A DNA stretch of 42,892 bases from NCBI GenBank assembly GCA_938017795.1, contig CALIJZ010000036.1:1-42892 (forward strand), given 5' to 3'. Below the pieces are notes generated by a model. That model was not told the DNA's origin. It ran no database searches and saw nothing but the letters and a program-made list of their open reading frames with translations. Each line of letters opens with the position of its first letter. Position 1 is the stretch's first letter. This stretch comes from an uncultured Bacteriovoracaceae bacterium. Its GTDB lineage: Bacteria; Bdellovibrionota; Bacteriovoracia; Bacteriovoracales; Bacteriovoracaceae. A program made the position numbers and the translations under genes. Positions 24,201 through 32,492 of this stretch are shown here, piece after piece.

Positions 24201-25212
24201 CTTTTGATTCGCCTTTAAGCTTTTGTAGATCAATACTCTCTAAAGTAGCGATAATATTTTTCAAATCAACCTCATTTGAAAATTGCCCCTTAAATTTTAT
24301 TGAACTTCTTTCAATGAAATCAGAATGATCAAAACTTAGATATTTGTTTTTAAGTGAGTTGAATATTTCTTTTGTCTTAGTTTTTTCCTTTGATGTGATT
24401 GGATCATATTTGCTTTCTAATAAAGTGATGATTTTTTTTGCTTTTTCTTTTTTTGAGTAATCACTTTCTAAGATCGAAAGATATTGTTTTGAATGAAAAA
24501 AGTTTTTAGAAAAATCAACATCTCTTAGCTTTAAGCTATTTAAATATTTTTTTACTAAATGTGATTGCGTATGAGTGAAGTGCAGCTGAGAGTTTTCAAG
24601 AAGAGGTGATGTGATATTTGATTTTTTTACAATAGAAGACTCTAGAGAATTAAAATGATTCCAAAAGAGATCCGAATAAATATCAACATCTTTAATAATC
24701 TGCTGACAATCTGTGTTCTCATCAATCTCATCAGAGATAGTTTTAAAAGATCTCCAAGGAATTTTAAATCTTTTTGCAACCGAAGCGATCGCCCAAGTTT
24801 CCATATCAAGAACTTGAGCATAGATAGATAGTTTTAATTTATCATCTGGAGAATACATTCTTTTGTGAACACTTATTAAATCAAGGTCAGCTTGCTCATC
24901 ACTAGAAGTATGGCTTTTAAATGAGAAGTCATCGAAGTATTGATAGACCGTTCTGATTGAAAAAAGCTCATTTTTTTTAAGTGAGTTTTCAAGGCCTGCA
25001 CAAACTCCATAATTTATGATTTCAGTGATTTGTTCATATTTTGAAACAATGATACTTAGTGCTTCAGTAGTATTTTGTATGCCTTCACCAGTAATAACAA
25101 TGAATGATTGATCAGATTTAAATAGATTGAGAGACGTATCTAAAGGTGATAGTTTTAGACGATCAAAAAATGTTTTAGCTTCATTTCTATGAGCAAAACA
25201 GAGTAATTTCAT
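24193..25212 (-). CDS. nucleoside phosphorylase/nucleosidase-family protein with C-terminal extension
   Basis: 339 aa from the Met at 25212; the frame is open to 25464, but that part lies under the divergent aldo/keto reductase gene and is compositionally odd. Residues about 1-180 match the PNP_UDP/MTA-SAH nucleosidase family: GEGIQNTTEAL (42-52), NYGVCAGL (67-74), VLDMETWAIASVA (134-146) with the family Glu, and TISDEID (158-164) with the catalytic Asp. The last 150 residues are a lysine-rich helical extension that this family does not normally have. Only the fold is secure; a substrate nucleoside is unknown. Translationally coupled to the SPL-like gene. Confidence 0.75.
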   Translation of the reverse strand: MKLLCFAHRNEAKTFFDRLKLSPLDTSLNLFKSDQSFIVITGEGIQNTTEALSIIVSKYEQITEIINYGVCAGLENSLKKNELFSIRTVYQYFDDFSFKSHTSSDEQADLDLISVHKRMYSPDDKLKLSIYAQVLDMETWAIASVAKRFKIPWRSFKTISDEIDENTDCQQIIKDVDIYSDLFWNHFNSLESSIVKKSNITSPLLENSQLHFTHTQSHLVKKYLNSLKLRDVDFSKNFFHSKQYLSILESDYSKKEKAKKIITLLESKYDPITSKEKTKTKEIFNSLKNKYLSFDHSDFIERSSIKFKGQFSNEVDLKNIIATLESIDLQKLKGESKDV

Positions 25213-25247
25213 AATCTTAGGATTACTACTGAAGGGAGAATATTGCA

Positions 25248-26210
25248 ATGAGTGTGAGAGCAAATTTTTTAGGTAAAACTGTCCATCCTTTAAGCTTCGG
25301 TGGAGCAGCTTTGAGTGGAGAAGGTGGAGGTTATGGATTTGGGGATATTTCAGAATCTGATGCGATAGAACTAGTAAGATATGCGTATGAATCTGGAATA
25401 AGAGTTTTTGACTCAGCTCCGATTTACGGGTTTGGATTGTCAGAGAAAAGATTGGGGTTGGCATTAAAATCTATGAGGGATGATTGCATATTGATCAGTA
25501 AGTCTGGTGTGTCTTGGCATGATAATAAACGGGTTAACATGACTAATGACCCAAAAGAAACTGAGAAGATGCTTCTTCAATCTTTAAAGAGTTTTAATAC
25601 TGAATATATAGATTTGTTTTTTATTCATTGGCCTGATGAGAGGGTTGATATAAGACGGCCTTTAGAGGTGCTTTCAAAGTATAAGGAAAAAGGTGTAATT
25701 AGGCATTTAGGACTTTGTAACTCAAACCTTGAAGATTTAGAAAAAGCTCGTGAGATTGATACGATTGAAGTTGTTCAAAGTGAGTATAATCTTTTTAATC
25801 GATCAGTTGAAAATGAAGTGTTTCCATATTTATTGGATGTGAATATAGACTTTATGAGTTGGGGGACACTTGATAAAGGAGTGCTAACGGGACTTTATGA
25901 TTTGAGTAGAGTTTTTGATGATTCTGATTGCAGGAAAAAGTCCCCTTGGTGGAAAAAGTCTGATGTTGAAAAGAAAGTGGAGCTTGTTGATCAATGCAAA
26001 AAATACTTAGAAGGCAAAGATTATAATTTTATTGATTTAGCTATTAGTTTTAATTTACATCATAAGGCATTAACTACTGTTTTATGTGGTGTGAAAAATA
26101 AAGCTAGATTGGACTCAATTATGAAATCTATAGGAAGGTCAGAAGAAATCTATAAAGATTTTGAATATTGGGATGAATTGAAAACTCATCTACAAAAGTT
26201 TTATGAGTAA
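25248..26210 (+). CDS. aldo/keto reductase
   Basis: 320 aa. TIM-barrel NADPH oxidoreductase: catalytic tetrad seen as Asp in VFDSAPIYG, Tyr in the same motif, Lys in LISKSGVSW, and His in FFIHWPDE. The C-terminal part LNKVLCGVKN-like (TTVLCGVKNKARLD) is the usual cofactor loop. AGGGAG precedes the ATG. Overlap of eight bases with the glycosyltransferase suggests a role in making a nucleotide-sugar or surface-polysaccharide precursor, which is only inference. Confidence 0.9.
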   Translation: MSVRANFLGKTVHPLSFGGAALSGEGGGYGFGDISESDAIELVRYAYESGIRVFDSAPIYGFGLSEKRLGLALKSMRDDCILISKSGVSWHDNKRVNMTNDPKETEKMLLQSLKSFNTEYIDLFFIHWPDERVDIRRPLEVLSKYKEKGVIRHLGLCNSNLEDLEKAREIDTIEVVQSEYNLFNRSVENEVFPYLLDVNIDFMSWGTLDKGVLTGLYDLSRVFDDSDCRKKSPWWKKSDVEKKVELVDQCKKYLEGKDYNFIDLAISFNLHHKALTTVLCGVKNKARLDSIMKSIGRSEEIYKDFEYWDELKTHLQKFYE

Positions 26211-27042
26211 ACCGTTTTTTTCAGTAGTTATTCCAACGTATAATAGGTTTGAGCTTTTAAAAAGATCTATCGATTCTGTTGTGAATCAGAGTTTTAAAGA
26301 TTTCGAATTAATTATTATTGATGATGGATCTAGTGATGAGACTCTTAAATATTTAGAGTCTCAAGGTTTAAACTTTTTAACAGTTTCTGAAAAAAACAAA
26401 CCAGAAGGTGTGAGTAGGGCACGCAATATTGGAGTAGATAAAACGAAGGCAGATTGGATTTGTTTTTTGGACTCAGATGATGTTTGGATGCCTTTAAAAC
26501 TTGAAGAACAATATAAATTTATTGAAAATTTTCCTGAACTGAAAATCAATTACACTCAAGAGCGATGGATAAGAAATGGAATTAGAGTTAATCAACCTAA
26601 GAATCATAAAAAAGGTGGCGGGGATCAGTTTGAAGCTTCTTTAGATGGGTGTATTATTGGCCCTTCAACGGTTTGCTTGAGACGAGATTTACTCATGAGT
26701 TGGGATGGATTTAGAGAAGATTATGTTGTTTGTGAGGATTATGATCTTTGGTTAAAGATTAGCACAAACGAAGAAATAGGGTTTATAGATACAGAGTTGA
26801 TAGAAAAATACGGAGGTCATGAAGACCAGTTATCAAGGCGATATGTAGCGATGGATTATTATCGTGTGAAGTCTATTAAGTGGGTGCTTGATCATATAGA
26901 TCTTAATGAGCATAAACAAATAAGAGCAAAAGAAGTATTGATAAAAAAAGCAGAGATTTTATTAAAAGGTTATAAGAAACATGACAATCTTGATAACTAT
27001 GATGAAATTCGTTATATTCTAGATTCTATTGTGGGGGTGTAG
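26203..27042 (+). CDS. family 2 glycosyltransferase
   Basis: 279 aa. GT-A fold: FFSVVIPTYNRFELLKRSIDSVVNQS at the start, IIIDDGSSDET, and the DxD motif in WICFLDSDDVW (about residues 86-96), then VCEDYDLWLKIS, where the Glu-Asp pair is the catalytic base region. Probably adds a sugar to a surface polysaccharide or lipopolysaccharide. Its stop codon TAG (27040-27042) is inside the tRNA-Ala gene (tRNA positions 8-10), so the coding sequence and the tRNA share ten bases. Confidence 0.88.
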   Translation: MSKPFFSVVIPTYNRFELLKRSIDSVVNQSFKDFELIIIDDGSSDETLKYLESQGLNFLTVSEKNKPEGVSRARNIGVDKTKADWICFLDSDDVWMPLKLEEQYKFIENFPELKINYTQERWIRNGIRVNQPKNHKKGGGDQFEASLDGCIIGPSTVCLRRDLLMSWDGFREDYVVCEDYDLWLKISTNEEIGFIDTELIEKYGGHEDQLSRRYVAMDYYRVKSIKWVLDHIDLNEHKQIRAKEVLIKKAEILLKGYKKHDNLDNYDEIRYILDSIVGV

Positions 27043-27108
27043 CTCAGTTGGGAGAGCGCTTCGCTGGCAGTGAAGAGGTCGCAAGTTCGATCCTTGTCAT
27101 CTCCACCA
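27033..27108 (+). tRNA. tRNA-Ala (GGC), CCA encoded
   Basis: Full cloverleaf: acceptor GGGGGTG with CATCTCC (two G-T pairs), D arm GCTC/GAGC, anticodon arm CTTCG/TGAAG (one G-T pair) around loop CTGGCAG (anticodon GGC), T arm GCAAG/CTTGT with TTCGATC loop, discriminator A, and encoded CCA. The 5' end overlaps the end of the glycosyltransferase gene. The 3' end is the left boundary of the island described below. Confidence 0.95.
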
Positions 27109-27114
27109 TTGATT
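27094..27114 (+). repeat. attL-like site: 3' end of tRNA-Ala plus six bases
   Basis: The 21 bases covering the last part of the T arm, the acceptor, CCA and the next six bases recur identically at 37974-37994. Integrases typically use exactly this end of a tRNA gene. Confidence 0.75.
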
Positions 27115-27150
27115 TGTGAGAACATATCCATAAATATTTAAGGAGCGGTA

Positions 27151-27570
27151 GTGAGTTTAGAAATATATCAAAATGAGCTTATAAGGTTTGGAGTTTTTAT
27201 GTACTTTCTCTCTTTGCTTATTGGTGCAGTTCTTGAGAAATTTAAAAATCCTAGAATGGCACTATCTACACACCAAACAGGCTTAATGATAGGAACATTT
27301 TCGATTGCAATGGCAGGGGTATCTTCTCATATAGTTCTTAGTAGTTTGTTGGGAAAAATTTTCATCTACTTACATTTTATTGGTAATACTATTTTAATAG
27401 TGACCTTAACACTTGCTTCTCATTGGGGGACTAGAAGTCTAACACCTATTGCTGGAGGAAAAGAATATGCTCCAAAACAGCAGGAAAATATTGTAAAGAT
27501 TGGACTTCAACTTTCATCTACTATGATTGGGATTTCAATTTTGTGTATTTTAATTGGTTTCTTTCTTTAG
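27151..27570 (+). CDS. four-helix membrane protein, hydroxylaminobenzene mutase-like
   Basis: 139 aa, GTG start with AGGAG five bases before. Four membrane segments (about 11-29, 45-65, 69-90, 117-138). The pattern FKNPRMALSTHQTGLMIGTF followed by HFIGNTILIVTLTLASHWGTRSLTPIAGG is close to that of the HabA/HabB hydroxylaminobenzene mutase group and related small membrane proteins. The reaction is not proven by any single residue I can see. First gene after the tRNA. Confidence 0.6.
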   Translation: MSLEIYQNELIRFGVFMYFLSLLIGAVLEKFKNPRMALSTHQTGLMIGTFSIAMAGVSSHIVLSSLLGKIFIYLHFIGNTILIVTLTLASHWGTRSLTPIAGGKEYAPKQQENIVKIGLQLSSTMIGISILCILIGFFL

Positions 27571-27619
27571 TTTCCACAATGATGCGAGAAGAACTATATG
27601 TAACTATCTGAGTTTATGA

Positions 27620-27937
27620 TTATAAATCATAACGATGCCGATAGCATTTAAATCTACCGCTAGCTTCGTATCTATATCCCAGATCGTCAGAGTCAGGGCA
27701 ATGTGCCCAAAGAGGACATTTAAGCTCTCTTATCCTGTATTTAATTTTTGATATCCGATGTGCGACTAAGGGAGCACATTGGATGTTGGCTTCACGAATT
27801 AGATCAGCTCTGGCTTCCTTTGCATGTATTCTTGTGAGTCTACTCATCTGTAGCTCTTGTGATGAGTAGCCTATAGGGTTAACTTCATCTGAAAAAGCTA
27901 AAGTGCTTAGGAGTATTAAAGTTGTTAAAATTTTCAT
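27620..27937 (-). CDS. small secreted Cys-containing protein
   Basis: 105 aa from the Met at 27937, which has AAGGA six bases before it and starts a signal peptide MKILTTLILLSTLAFSDE; a longer frame to 27994 is not supported. The mature part has four Cys (IQCAPL, LKCPLWAHCPDS, RFKCYRH) suited to two disulfides, and many Arg/His. No family recognised. Divergent from a LysR gene 88 bases away, which probably controls it. Confidence 0.65.
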   Translation of the reverse strand: MKILTTLILLSTLAFSDEVNPIGYSSQELQMSRLTRIHAKEARADLIREANIQCAPLVAHRISKIKYRIRELKCPLWAHCPDSDDLGYRYEASGRFKCYRHRYDL

Positions 27938-27956
27938 GTTTTTCCTTTGTTTTGAA

Positions 27957-28025
27957 GTAGGTAAAAGGACAATAGACAAAGTTGCATTGGACAAAAAGAG
28001 AATAATTTTCTATTTATGGTAACCA
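27957..28025. promoter_or_regulatory. shared divergent promoter with possible LysR box
   Basis: Between the small secreted gene and LysR 1. It contains GGACAAT and ATTGGAC-like arms (CAAT-N12-ATTG dyad around 27970-27990), matching the loose T-N11-A idea of LysR operators. No boxes can be named with confidence. Confidence 0.3.
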
Positions 28026-28904
28026 ATGGAGACCAATAGGCTTAAACAATTTTATATCTTAGCACAGACAGAAAACCTAAGAGAAGCGGCAACAATTATT
28101 GGGATTTCTCATAGTGGTCTCTCTAAATCGATAAAAGTATTAGAGAGAGAGCTGAGTAATGAACTCATTGTTCAGCAAGGGCGTGGAATTAAAATCACAG
28201 AGTATGGGCAAGATCTTAGCTTAAAACTTCCAGCTTTCTTTGAAAGTCTTAAGTTAATAACAAATGAAACAGAGCAGATCTCTTTAAAATCTCTTAAAAT
28301 TGCTACTTTTGAAGTTTTTTCAACTTACTTTATGACATTACTTAAAGAGATGATGATTGATAGAGAACTTGAGTTGCATGAAGCATTGCCAGGAAAAATG
28401 GAAGATCTAGTTTCCAAGAGAGTTGTAGATATTGCAATTACTTATGAACCTATCCCTACACGAGGACTTGAATTCTTAAAGATTACTACCTTAGAAGCAG
28501 GGATCTATTCGGCTAATAAAAAATTTCAAAATCATGAAGTGTCTACAATCCCTTTTGCTGTACCACGAACTCCTTTAGATAGTATCCCAACAGGAGTAAA
28601 GGGTCTGGATGGATGGCCTGAAGATAAATTTCCACGGTTCAAGAAATATCGAGTTGATATGCTTGAAACAGCTCTTCAGTTAGCCAGTTCTGGAGACTGT
28701 GCTGTTTTTATACCAAAGTTTCTTGCTTCTTTAAGAAATAAGCAAAGCAAAGAGAAATTTAAACTTCAAGAAATAGATTTACCGAAAAAAATGAAAAAAG
28801 CTAAACACGATGTCTATTTAATAAAAAGGTCTGGTCAGGAAGAAAATATTGAATTTAAGAAAATCGCTAGGGTTATACGAAGTCTTTGTAGTTTAAATGA
28901 CTAA
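28026..28904 (+). CDS. LysR-family transcription regulator 1
   Basis: 292 aa. N-terminal winged helix (RLKQFYILAQTENLREAATIIGISHSGLSKSIKVLERELSNELI) followed by the periplasmic-binding-like effector domain (about 88-290), including VVDIAITYEP. LysR proteins typically control a divergent neighbour, here the small secreted protein. The effector is unknown. It lacks a good ribosome binding site. The first of three LysR genes in the island, all in the plus direction. Confidence 0.9.
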   Translation: METNRLKQFYILAQTENLREAATIIGISHSGLSKSIKVLERELSNELIVQQGRGIKITEYGQDLSLKLPAFFESLKLITNETEQISLKSLKIATFEVFSTYFMTLLKEMMIDRELELHEALPGKMEDLVSKRVVDIAITYEPIPTRGLEFLKITTLEAGIYSANKKFQNHEVSTIPFAVPRTPLDSIPTGVKGLDGWPEDKFPRFKKYRVDMLETALQLASSGDCAVFIPKFLASLRNKQSKEKFKLQEIDLPKKMKKAKHDVYLIKRSGQEENIEFKKIARVIRSLCSLND

Positions 28905-29083
28905 TATTTTATGGATAAATTAAGATTATAGTCACGTCTAGTTTTGAAATTTGCAGGTTAGATTGTAGGTTGAATTGTGAGAAGTATTTTTAGGAGGAAG
29001 GTCTTAATGTGAGATTTGGCAATACTTTGAAAGAGTCAGATCATTTAACTGATAACTACGTTAATTGACTGCGATAGACCATA
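28905..29083. other. intergenic region before GNAT gene
   Basis: About 180 AT-rich bases. I see no convincing gene, terminator or RNA. One AGGAGG at 28992-28997 is followed by an ATG-like region that opens no useful frame, perhaps a decayed gene start. Confidence 0.3.
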
Positions 29084-29629
29084 TTGACGATATGGAAGCA
29101 GAAAAATAAAATATTGAGAACTAATATGTTAAATCCTACCCACCATTCTCACGCTAAAGAGCTCTACCCACTTATTACTGATAAAGTTACTGCAACCATT
29201 CAATGGGACGGCCCGACTTCTTTTGAAGATTTTGAAGAAGCCTTAAGAGTTAAAGAAATCGCCGTGAGAAATAAAGAAATATATCAGTTTACAATAATGC
29301 ACCCTGATTTTCAGCAACCGATTGGTTCTATTTCAATTAGGCCTGATGAAAGCATGTTTAGAGCAGATATTGGGTTGTGGATAGGAGAGAAGTATCATGG
29401 CCAAGGGCTTGGTACAAAAGCAATTCGCGCCATTACTAATTTTGGGTTTAAAGAATTAAAGCTCTCTAAAATAGAGGGTAATATTTTTGTTGGAAATATT
29501 GCTAGCCGTAGAATCTTTGAAAAATGCGGATATCAGTTAGAGGGAACTATTCGGCATAAAGTAATTAAGCGAGGTAAACCGGTTGATGAATGGTTGTTTG
29601 GAATTCTTCTAGAGGAATGGAATGAATAA
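29084..29629 (+). CDS. GNAT-family N-acetyltransferase 1
   Basis: 181 aa from a TTG. The fold is clear: FTIMHPDFQQPIGSISI, then IGLWIGEKYHGQGLGTKAIRAITNFGF (acetyl-CoA loop with GxGxxT), and NIASRRIFEKCGY, closest to RimJ/RimL-type protein or small-molecule acetylases. The start is unclear: there is no ribosome binding site, ATG at 29092 opens only five codons in another frame, and an A-run follows, so a one-base change near the start is possible. ATG at 29126 would cut into the first strand. Overlaps the next gene by eight bases. Confidence 0.8.
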   Translation: MTIWKQKNKILRTNMLNPTHHSHAKELYPLITDKVTATIQWDGPTSFEDFEEALRVKEIAVRNKEIYQFTIMHPDFQQPIGSISIRPDESMFRADIGLWIGEKYHGQGLGTKAIRAITNFGFKELKLSKIEGNIFVGNIASRRIFEKCGYQLEGTIRHKVIKRGKPVDEWLFGILLEEWNE

Positions 29630-30425
29630 TATATTCAAGTTTGTCTTGGCCATACTTCTCCTTTCTTGCTCTTCATTGAAGAAGAATAATTGTGAACTAA
29701 CAAGTTTTGATCATCTATGGTTAAAGGTTCCAGACTCAACTTTTAATAAAATTGGTAAGAGTGATTATTTTTCTAAAGAAAATTTTAGTTTTTTTGAACC
29801 ATTCAAAAGTCCTAAGGGAACTTATAAAGGGCATTATATTAATGGAAATGAGCAATATTTAGAGATTTTTAATAAGGGTAATAATAACCCTGATAGAGCT
29901 TTTGGTATCGGCTTTTATAACTCTAACCCTGATTGCTTTGATTATATAGAGACAAAAATAAGTCCTAAGTTTAATAGAAGTGAAGATCAAGACTGGGGCA
30001 AGTTTATGGACTTAAAGTTCAAGGATGCTTGGTATTTTGTTTATGAGCCTTCTTCTAATTATTTAAATATTGGAGAAGATAAATCACGAAGTAACTATTT
30101 AAGAAAGATTCGTGAGAAAGCTGATAATTACAAGCGATCCTATAACTTTAACAATATTGAGGAATTAGTTTTAGAGAGCTCTAATGAGAATCTATCAAGA
30201 TTATCTGAGATTCTTTTATCTCTTGGTTGGAAGAGAAAAAGTGATAATACTTACACTGATGGTTTAACGACCATCAAAATGATTGTTAGTTCAAGGCAAG
30301 AGATTAAGGTTTATAAAATCATTTTGAAGGGAAAGAGTGATATAAATATCAATAATCTTAAAGTGAACAAATTTTTGATAGAAAACACCCAAGATAAAAT
30401 GACTATATATCCTTTTGGAAAGTAA
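29622..30425 (+). CDS. lipoprotein, DUF5829-like (VOC-type fold)
   Basis: 267 aa. Lipobox LLSC near residue 16. The mature part starts CELTSFDHLWLKVPDSTFNKIGKSDYFSKENFSFFE and has THKGTYKGHYINGNEQYLEIFN, the pattern of DUF5829/glyoxalase-like domains, in which two betaalphabeta units pair. The usual metal ligands are incomplete, so activity is uncertain. The second half (about 160-265) resembles a further VOC unit. Coupled to the GNAT gene by eight bases of overlap. Confidence 0.65.
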   Translation: MNNIFKFVLAILLLSCSSLKKNNCELTSFDHLWLKVPDSTFNKIGKSDYFSKENFSFFEPFKSPKGTYKGHYINGNEQYLEIFNKGNNNPDRAFGIGFYNSNPDCFDYIETKISPKFNRSEDQDWGKFMDLKFKDAWYFVYEPSSNYLNIGEDKSRSNYLRKIREKADNYKRSYNFNNIEELVLESSNENLSRLSEILLSLGWKRKSDNTYTDGLTTIKMIVSSRQEIKVYKIILKGKSDININNLKVNKFLIENTQDKMTIYPFGK

Positions 30426-30473
30426 TAATTCAACTGTGTTTTTTAATAATGTTAAAAAAAAGAGTAACGTATA

Positions 30474-31469
30474 ATGAGTTATAAAGAATTAAAATATCGA
30501 ACCCAAATAAAGATCTTAAGAGGTTTTGTTACTGATATAATTAAGAATCAATATTCCTTCAAAATACGTCAACTCAAGTTTATACATCATGGAGAGAACA
30601 CAACTTTTAAGTTGTTGGACTCCAAAGGAGCTTTGTATCAAGTTAGAGTTCATCGTTATGGTTATCATTCAGATAAGGCTATTCTTGAAGAAATTCAATG
30701 GGTAAACCGATTATTTAATAAAGGAGTAAAGGTTCCAGGGCCTATTAAAAATAAAAACGGCAAGTATTTATCTAAAGGACTATTGGACTTTGATCAAACC
30801 AAAAGACAAGTTGCTATCTTTAAATGGGTGAAAGGTCGCCGTATATTGAGCTACTTTCCTGATCATAAGTTTACTCAGCTTGGAGAGACCTTAGCTCTTC
30901 TTCATTCAGATACATTACATTATAAAGTTAAGCATCGTAATTACTGGAATGCTGATGGGCTGGTTGGAAAAAAATCAACTTATGGAAATAAGAAAATCGA
31001 TTGGTTAAATAAAAATGAAGCGAATCTTTTGAAAAGAGTTACGAGCGAGAATCTACGTTTACTTAAAAAGTATGAAAAGAAAACTTTAAAGAAAGGTTTA
31101 ATTCATGCTGATATTCACTCTGGGAATATGCTAATGAAAAAAGGAGAGGTTTGCTTGATTGATTTTGATGATAGTGGTTATGGGATGCATTTCTATGATA
31201 TTGCTACAACTTTGTATAAGCCTTGGAGAAACTATACATTAAAAAAACTATCTCTAAAGCGATATAAAGAAATTCAAAGTTATTTATTAGGAGCATATTC
31301 AGAAGCTCACAGTGTAGATCAAAAAGACCTCGATATGATTCCAACTTTTTTAGATACAAGAGTACTTTCAGGTATTCAGTGGCTAAATAATGTTATTGAT
31401 AATCCTCGACTGGCAAAGCTTGCAAAGCCCTTTACAAAGTTTCACTTGAAAAGGTTTAAAAAGTACTGA
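30474..31469 (+). CDS. APH-family phosphotransferase
   Basis: 331 aa. Protein-kinase-like fold of aminoglycoside phosphotransferase type: VRVHRYG with the ATP-binding strand (instead of Lys), the catalytic loop LIHADIHSGNMLM (about residues 213-225), and the metal-binding LIDFDDSGYGMHFYDIA. The substrate could be a small molecule (homoserine, fructosamine, choline, aminoglycoside) or a protein; nothing here decides. It lies 48 bases after the lipoprotein gene. Confidence 0.85.
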   Translation: MSYKELKYRTQIKILRGFVTDIIKNQYSFKIRQLKFIHHGENTTFKLLDSKGALYQVRVHRYGYHSDKAILEEIQWVNRLFNKGVKVPGPIKNKNGKYLSKGLLDFDQTKRQVAIFKWVKGRRILSYFPDHKFTQLGETLALLHSDTLHYKVKHRNYWNADGLVGKKSTYGNKKIDWLNKNEANLLKRVTSENLRLLKKYEKKTLKKGLIHADIHSGNMLMKKGEVCLIDFDDSGYGMHFYDIATTLYKPWRNYTLKKLSLKRYKEIQSYLLGAYSEAHSVDQKDLDMIPTFLDTRVLSGIQWLNNVIDNPRLAKLAKPFTKFHLKRFKKY

Positions 31470-31744
31470 GAGTAATCTCCTATTGAAATAATTTGAATTT
31501 TGTATGTTATACAATTGTAGCATTCATGCTTTTGCTTGGTAGGTAGCATGAATTCATAAATATCTTGGATGTAAGAAAATATAAAGTGACCAAGCATTTA
31601 GTTCAAGTTAAGTTTTCTTCAGTGAAAAATTTAATAAATGATCTCTCATATTTATCTATCTGGTGGTGGCTCTAGGCCATCAATTTATTCTACAACTCAA
31701 CATTTATGACTTAATTACTAATTTACTTAATAAAGGAAAATATT
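31470..31744. other. intergenic region with an inverted repeat
   Basis: 275 bases, AT-rich. A perfect nine-base inverted repeat ATTCATGCT (31522-31530) / AGCATGAAT (31545-31553) surrounds a 14-base loop without a T-run, so it may be an operator or RNA hairpin rather than a terminator. AAAGGAAAA at 31734-31742 serves the next gene. Confidence 0.4.
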
Positions 31745-32098
31745 ATGAAATATTTATTATTGTTATTTATTAGCTTATCTAGCTATGCAAATGAAACAGT
31801 TGCAACTTGTGAAGCTTTTAATAGAGATGGAGAAAAGATTATTGAAACTAAAACTATATTTCACTCATGGTTAAAAGTTTATCAAATGTCTATCTATTAT
31901 TTAGATACATCTAAAAGTATAACTTTAGAACTAAAGTGTAATTTAAATATGAAGAATTATGATTATTATTGCCTTGGTGAATTCTACGACTCCAAGACTA
32001 AGGCTATTTTTAAGACTAAAGACAAGAGAGGTAAGCTCACTATATATAATAAAAACGGTACTCGAATTAAGAGTTATCGAATGTATTGTGAAATATAG
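31745..32098 (+). CDS. small secreted protein (intact copy of duplicated gene)
   Basis: 117 aa. Signal peptide MKYLLLLFISLSSYAN. The mature part has Cys in VATCEAF, LKCNL, YYCLGEF and MYCEI (four, so two disulfides are possible). No family recognised. The 3' third is related to DNA at about 34690-34800, where the second copy is broken by indels. It ends just before a strong palindromic terminator shared with a convergent gene fragment. Confidence 0.65.
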   Translation: MKYLLLLFISLSSYANETVATCEAFNRDGEKIIETKTIFHSWLKVYQMSIYYLDTSKSITLELKCNLNMKNYDYYCLGEFYDSKTKAIFKTKDKRGKLTIYNKNGTRIKSYRMYCEI

Positions 32099-32382
32099 AC
32101 CTGATATCAATGTTTGATAGCAAGTTAAGCAGAATTTCCTAGAGGGGTAGTTGAGATCTCAACTACCTCCTTTTTTTTACTGTAACTAGAAGAATTATTG
32201 GGAAAATCTACTATCGGGAAAAACTTGAGCTTTAAGTCTTAATATTCTTTGTATTTACCAATGAGAAACGGATAAAAATATCTTTTAGATTCATCCTCTT
32301 CTGGGACAAAGATACTAGAAATTACAGTCTGGTTTCTTAAGTCGAATTTAGAATGAACCACTATGTTTCCATCTTCTATCCA
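31992..32382. repeat. direct repeat copy 1 (matches 34690-35055)
   Basis: About 390 bases highly similar to 34690-35055 in the same order: end of the 117-aa gene, the palindromic terminator, and the 3' part of the convergent small-protein gene. The two copies flank the propeller-like gene. Confidence 0.8.
32144..32178 (+). terminator. palindromic terminator, copy 1
   Basis: A perfect 22-base palindrome at 32146-32167 (half: GGTAGTTGAGA) followed by a run of eight T. Repeated in the second copy. Confidence 0.9.
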
Positions 32383-32451
32383 AATGAATGTTCTCAAGTT
32401 TTCTACAATGAATTCCAAAGCACAAGTGATAAAAGACAAGATTTCGTACAA
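32239..32451 (-). pseudogene. truncated copy of the 119-aa secreted protein gene
   Basis: The C-terminal part (VVHSKFDLRNQTVISSIFVPEEDESKRYFYPFLIGKYKEY, written in pieces) matches the intact gene at 34913-35272 almost fully. The part further upstream keeps only traces (SFITCALEFIVENLR against SYHKVCDHEYIV), and the signal peptide and first half are lost; the frame opens directly into the neighbouring gene end. It is therefore a decayed 3' remnant rather than a working gene. Confidence 0.7.
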
Positions 32452-32492
32452 CTTGATTTGCTGATTTCTCGTTTTGAGAAAGGTTCATAAAG

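Noticed and set aside
25213..25464. N-terminal extension of the nucleosidase-like gene
   Set aside because: The added 84 residues lie under the aldo/keto reductase gene, are unlike the family, and the fold begins at the Met at 25212.
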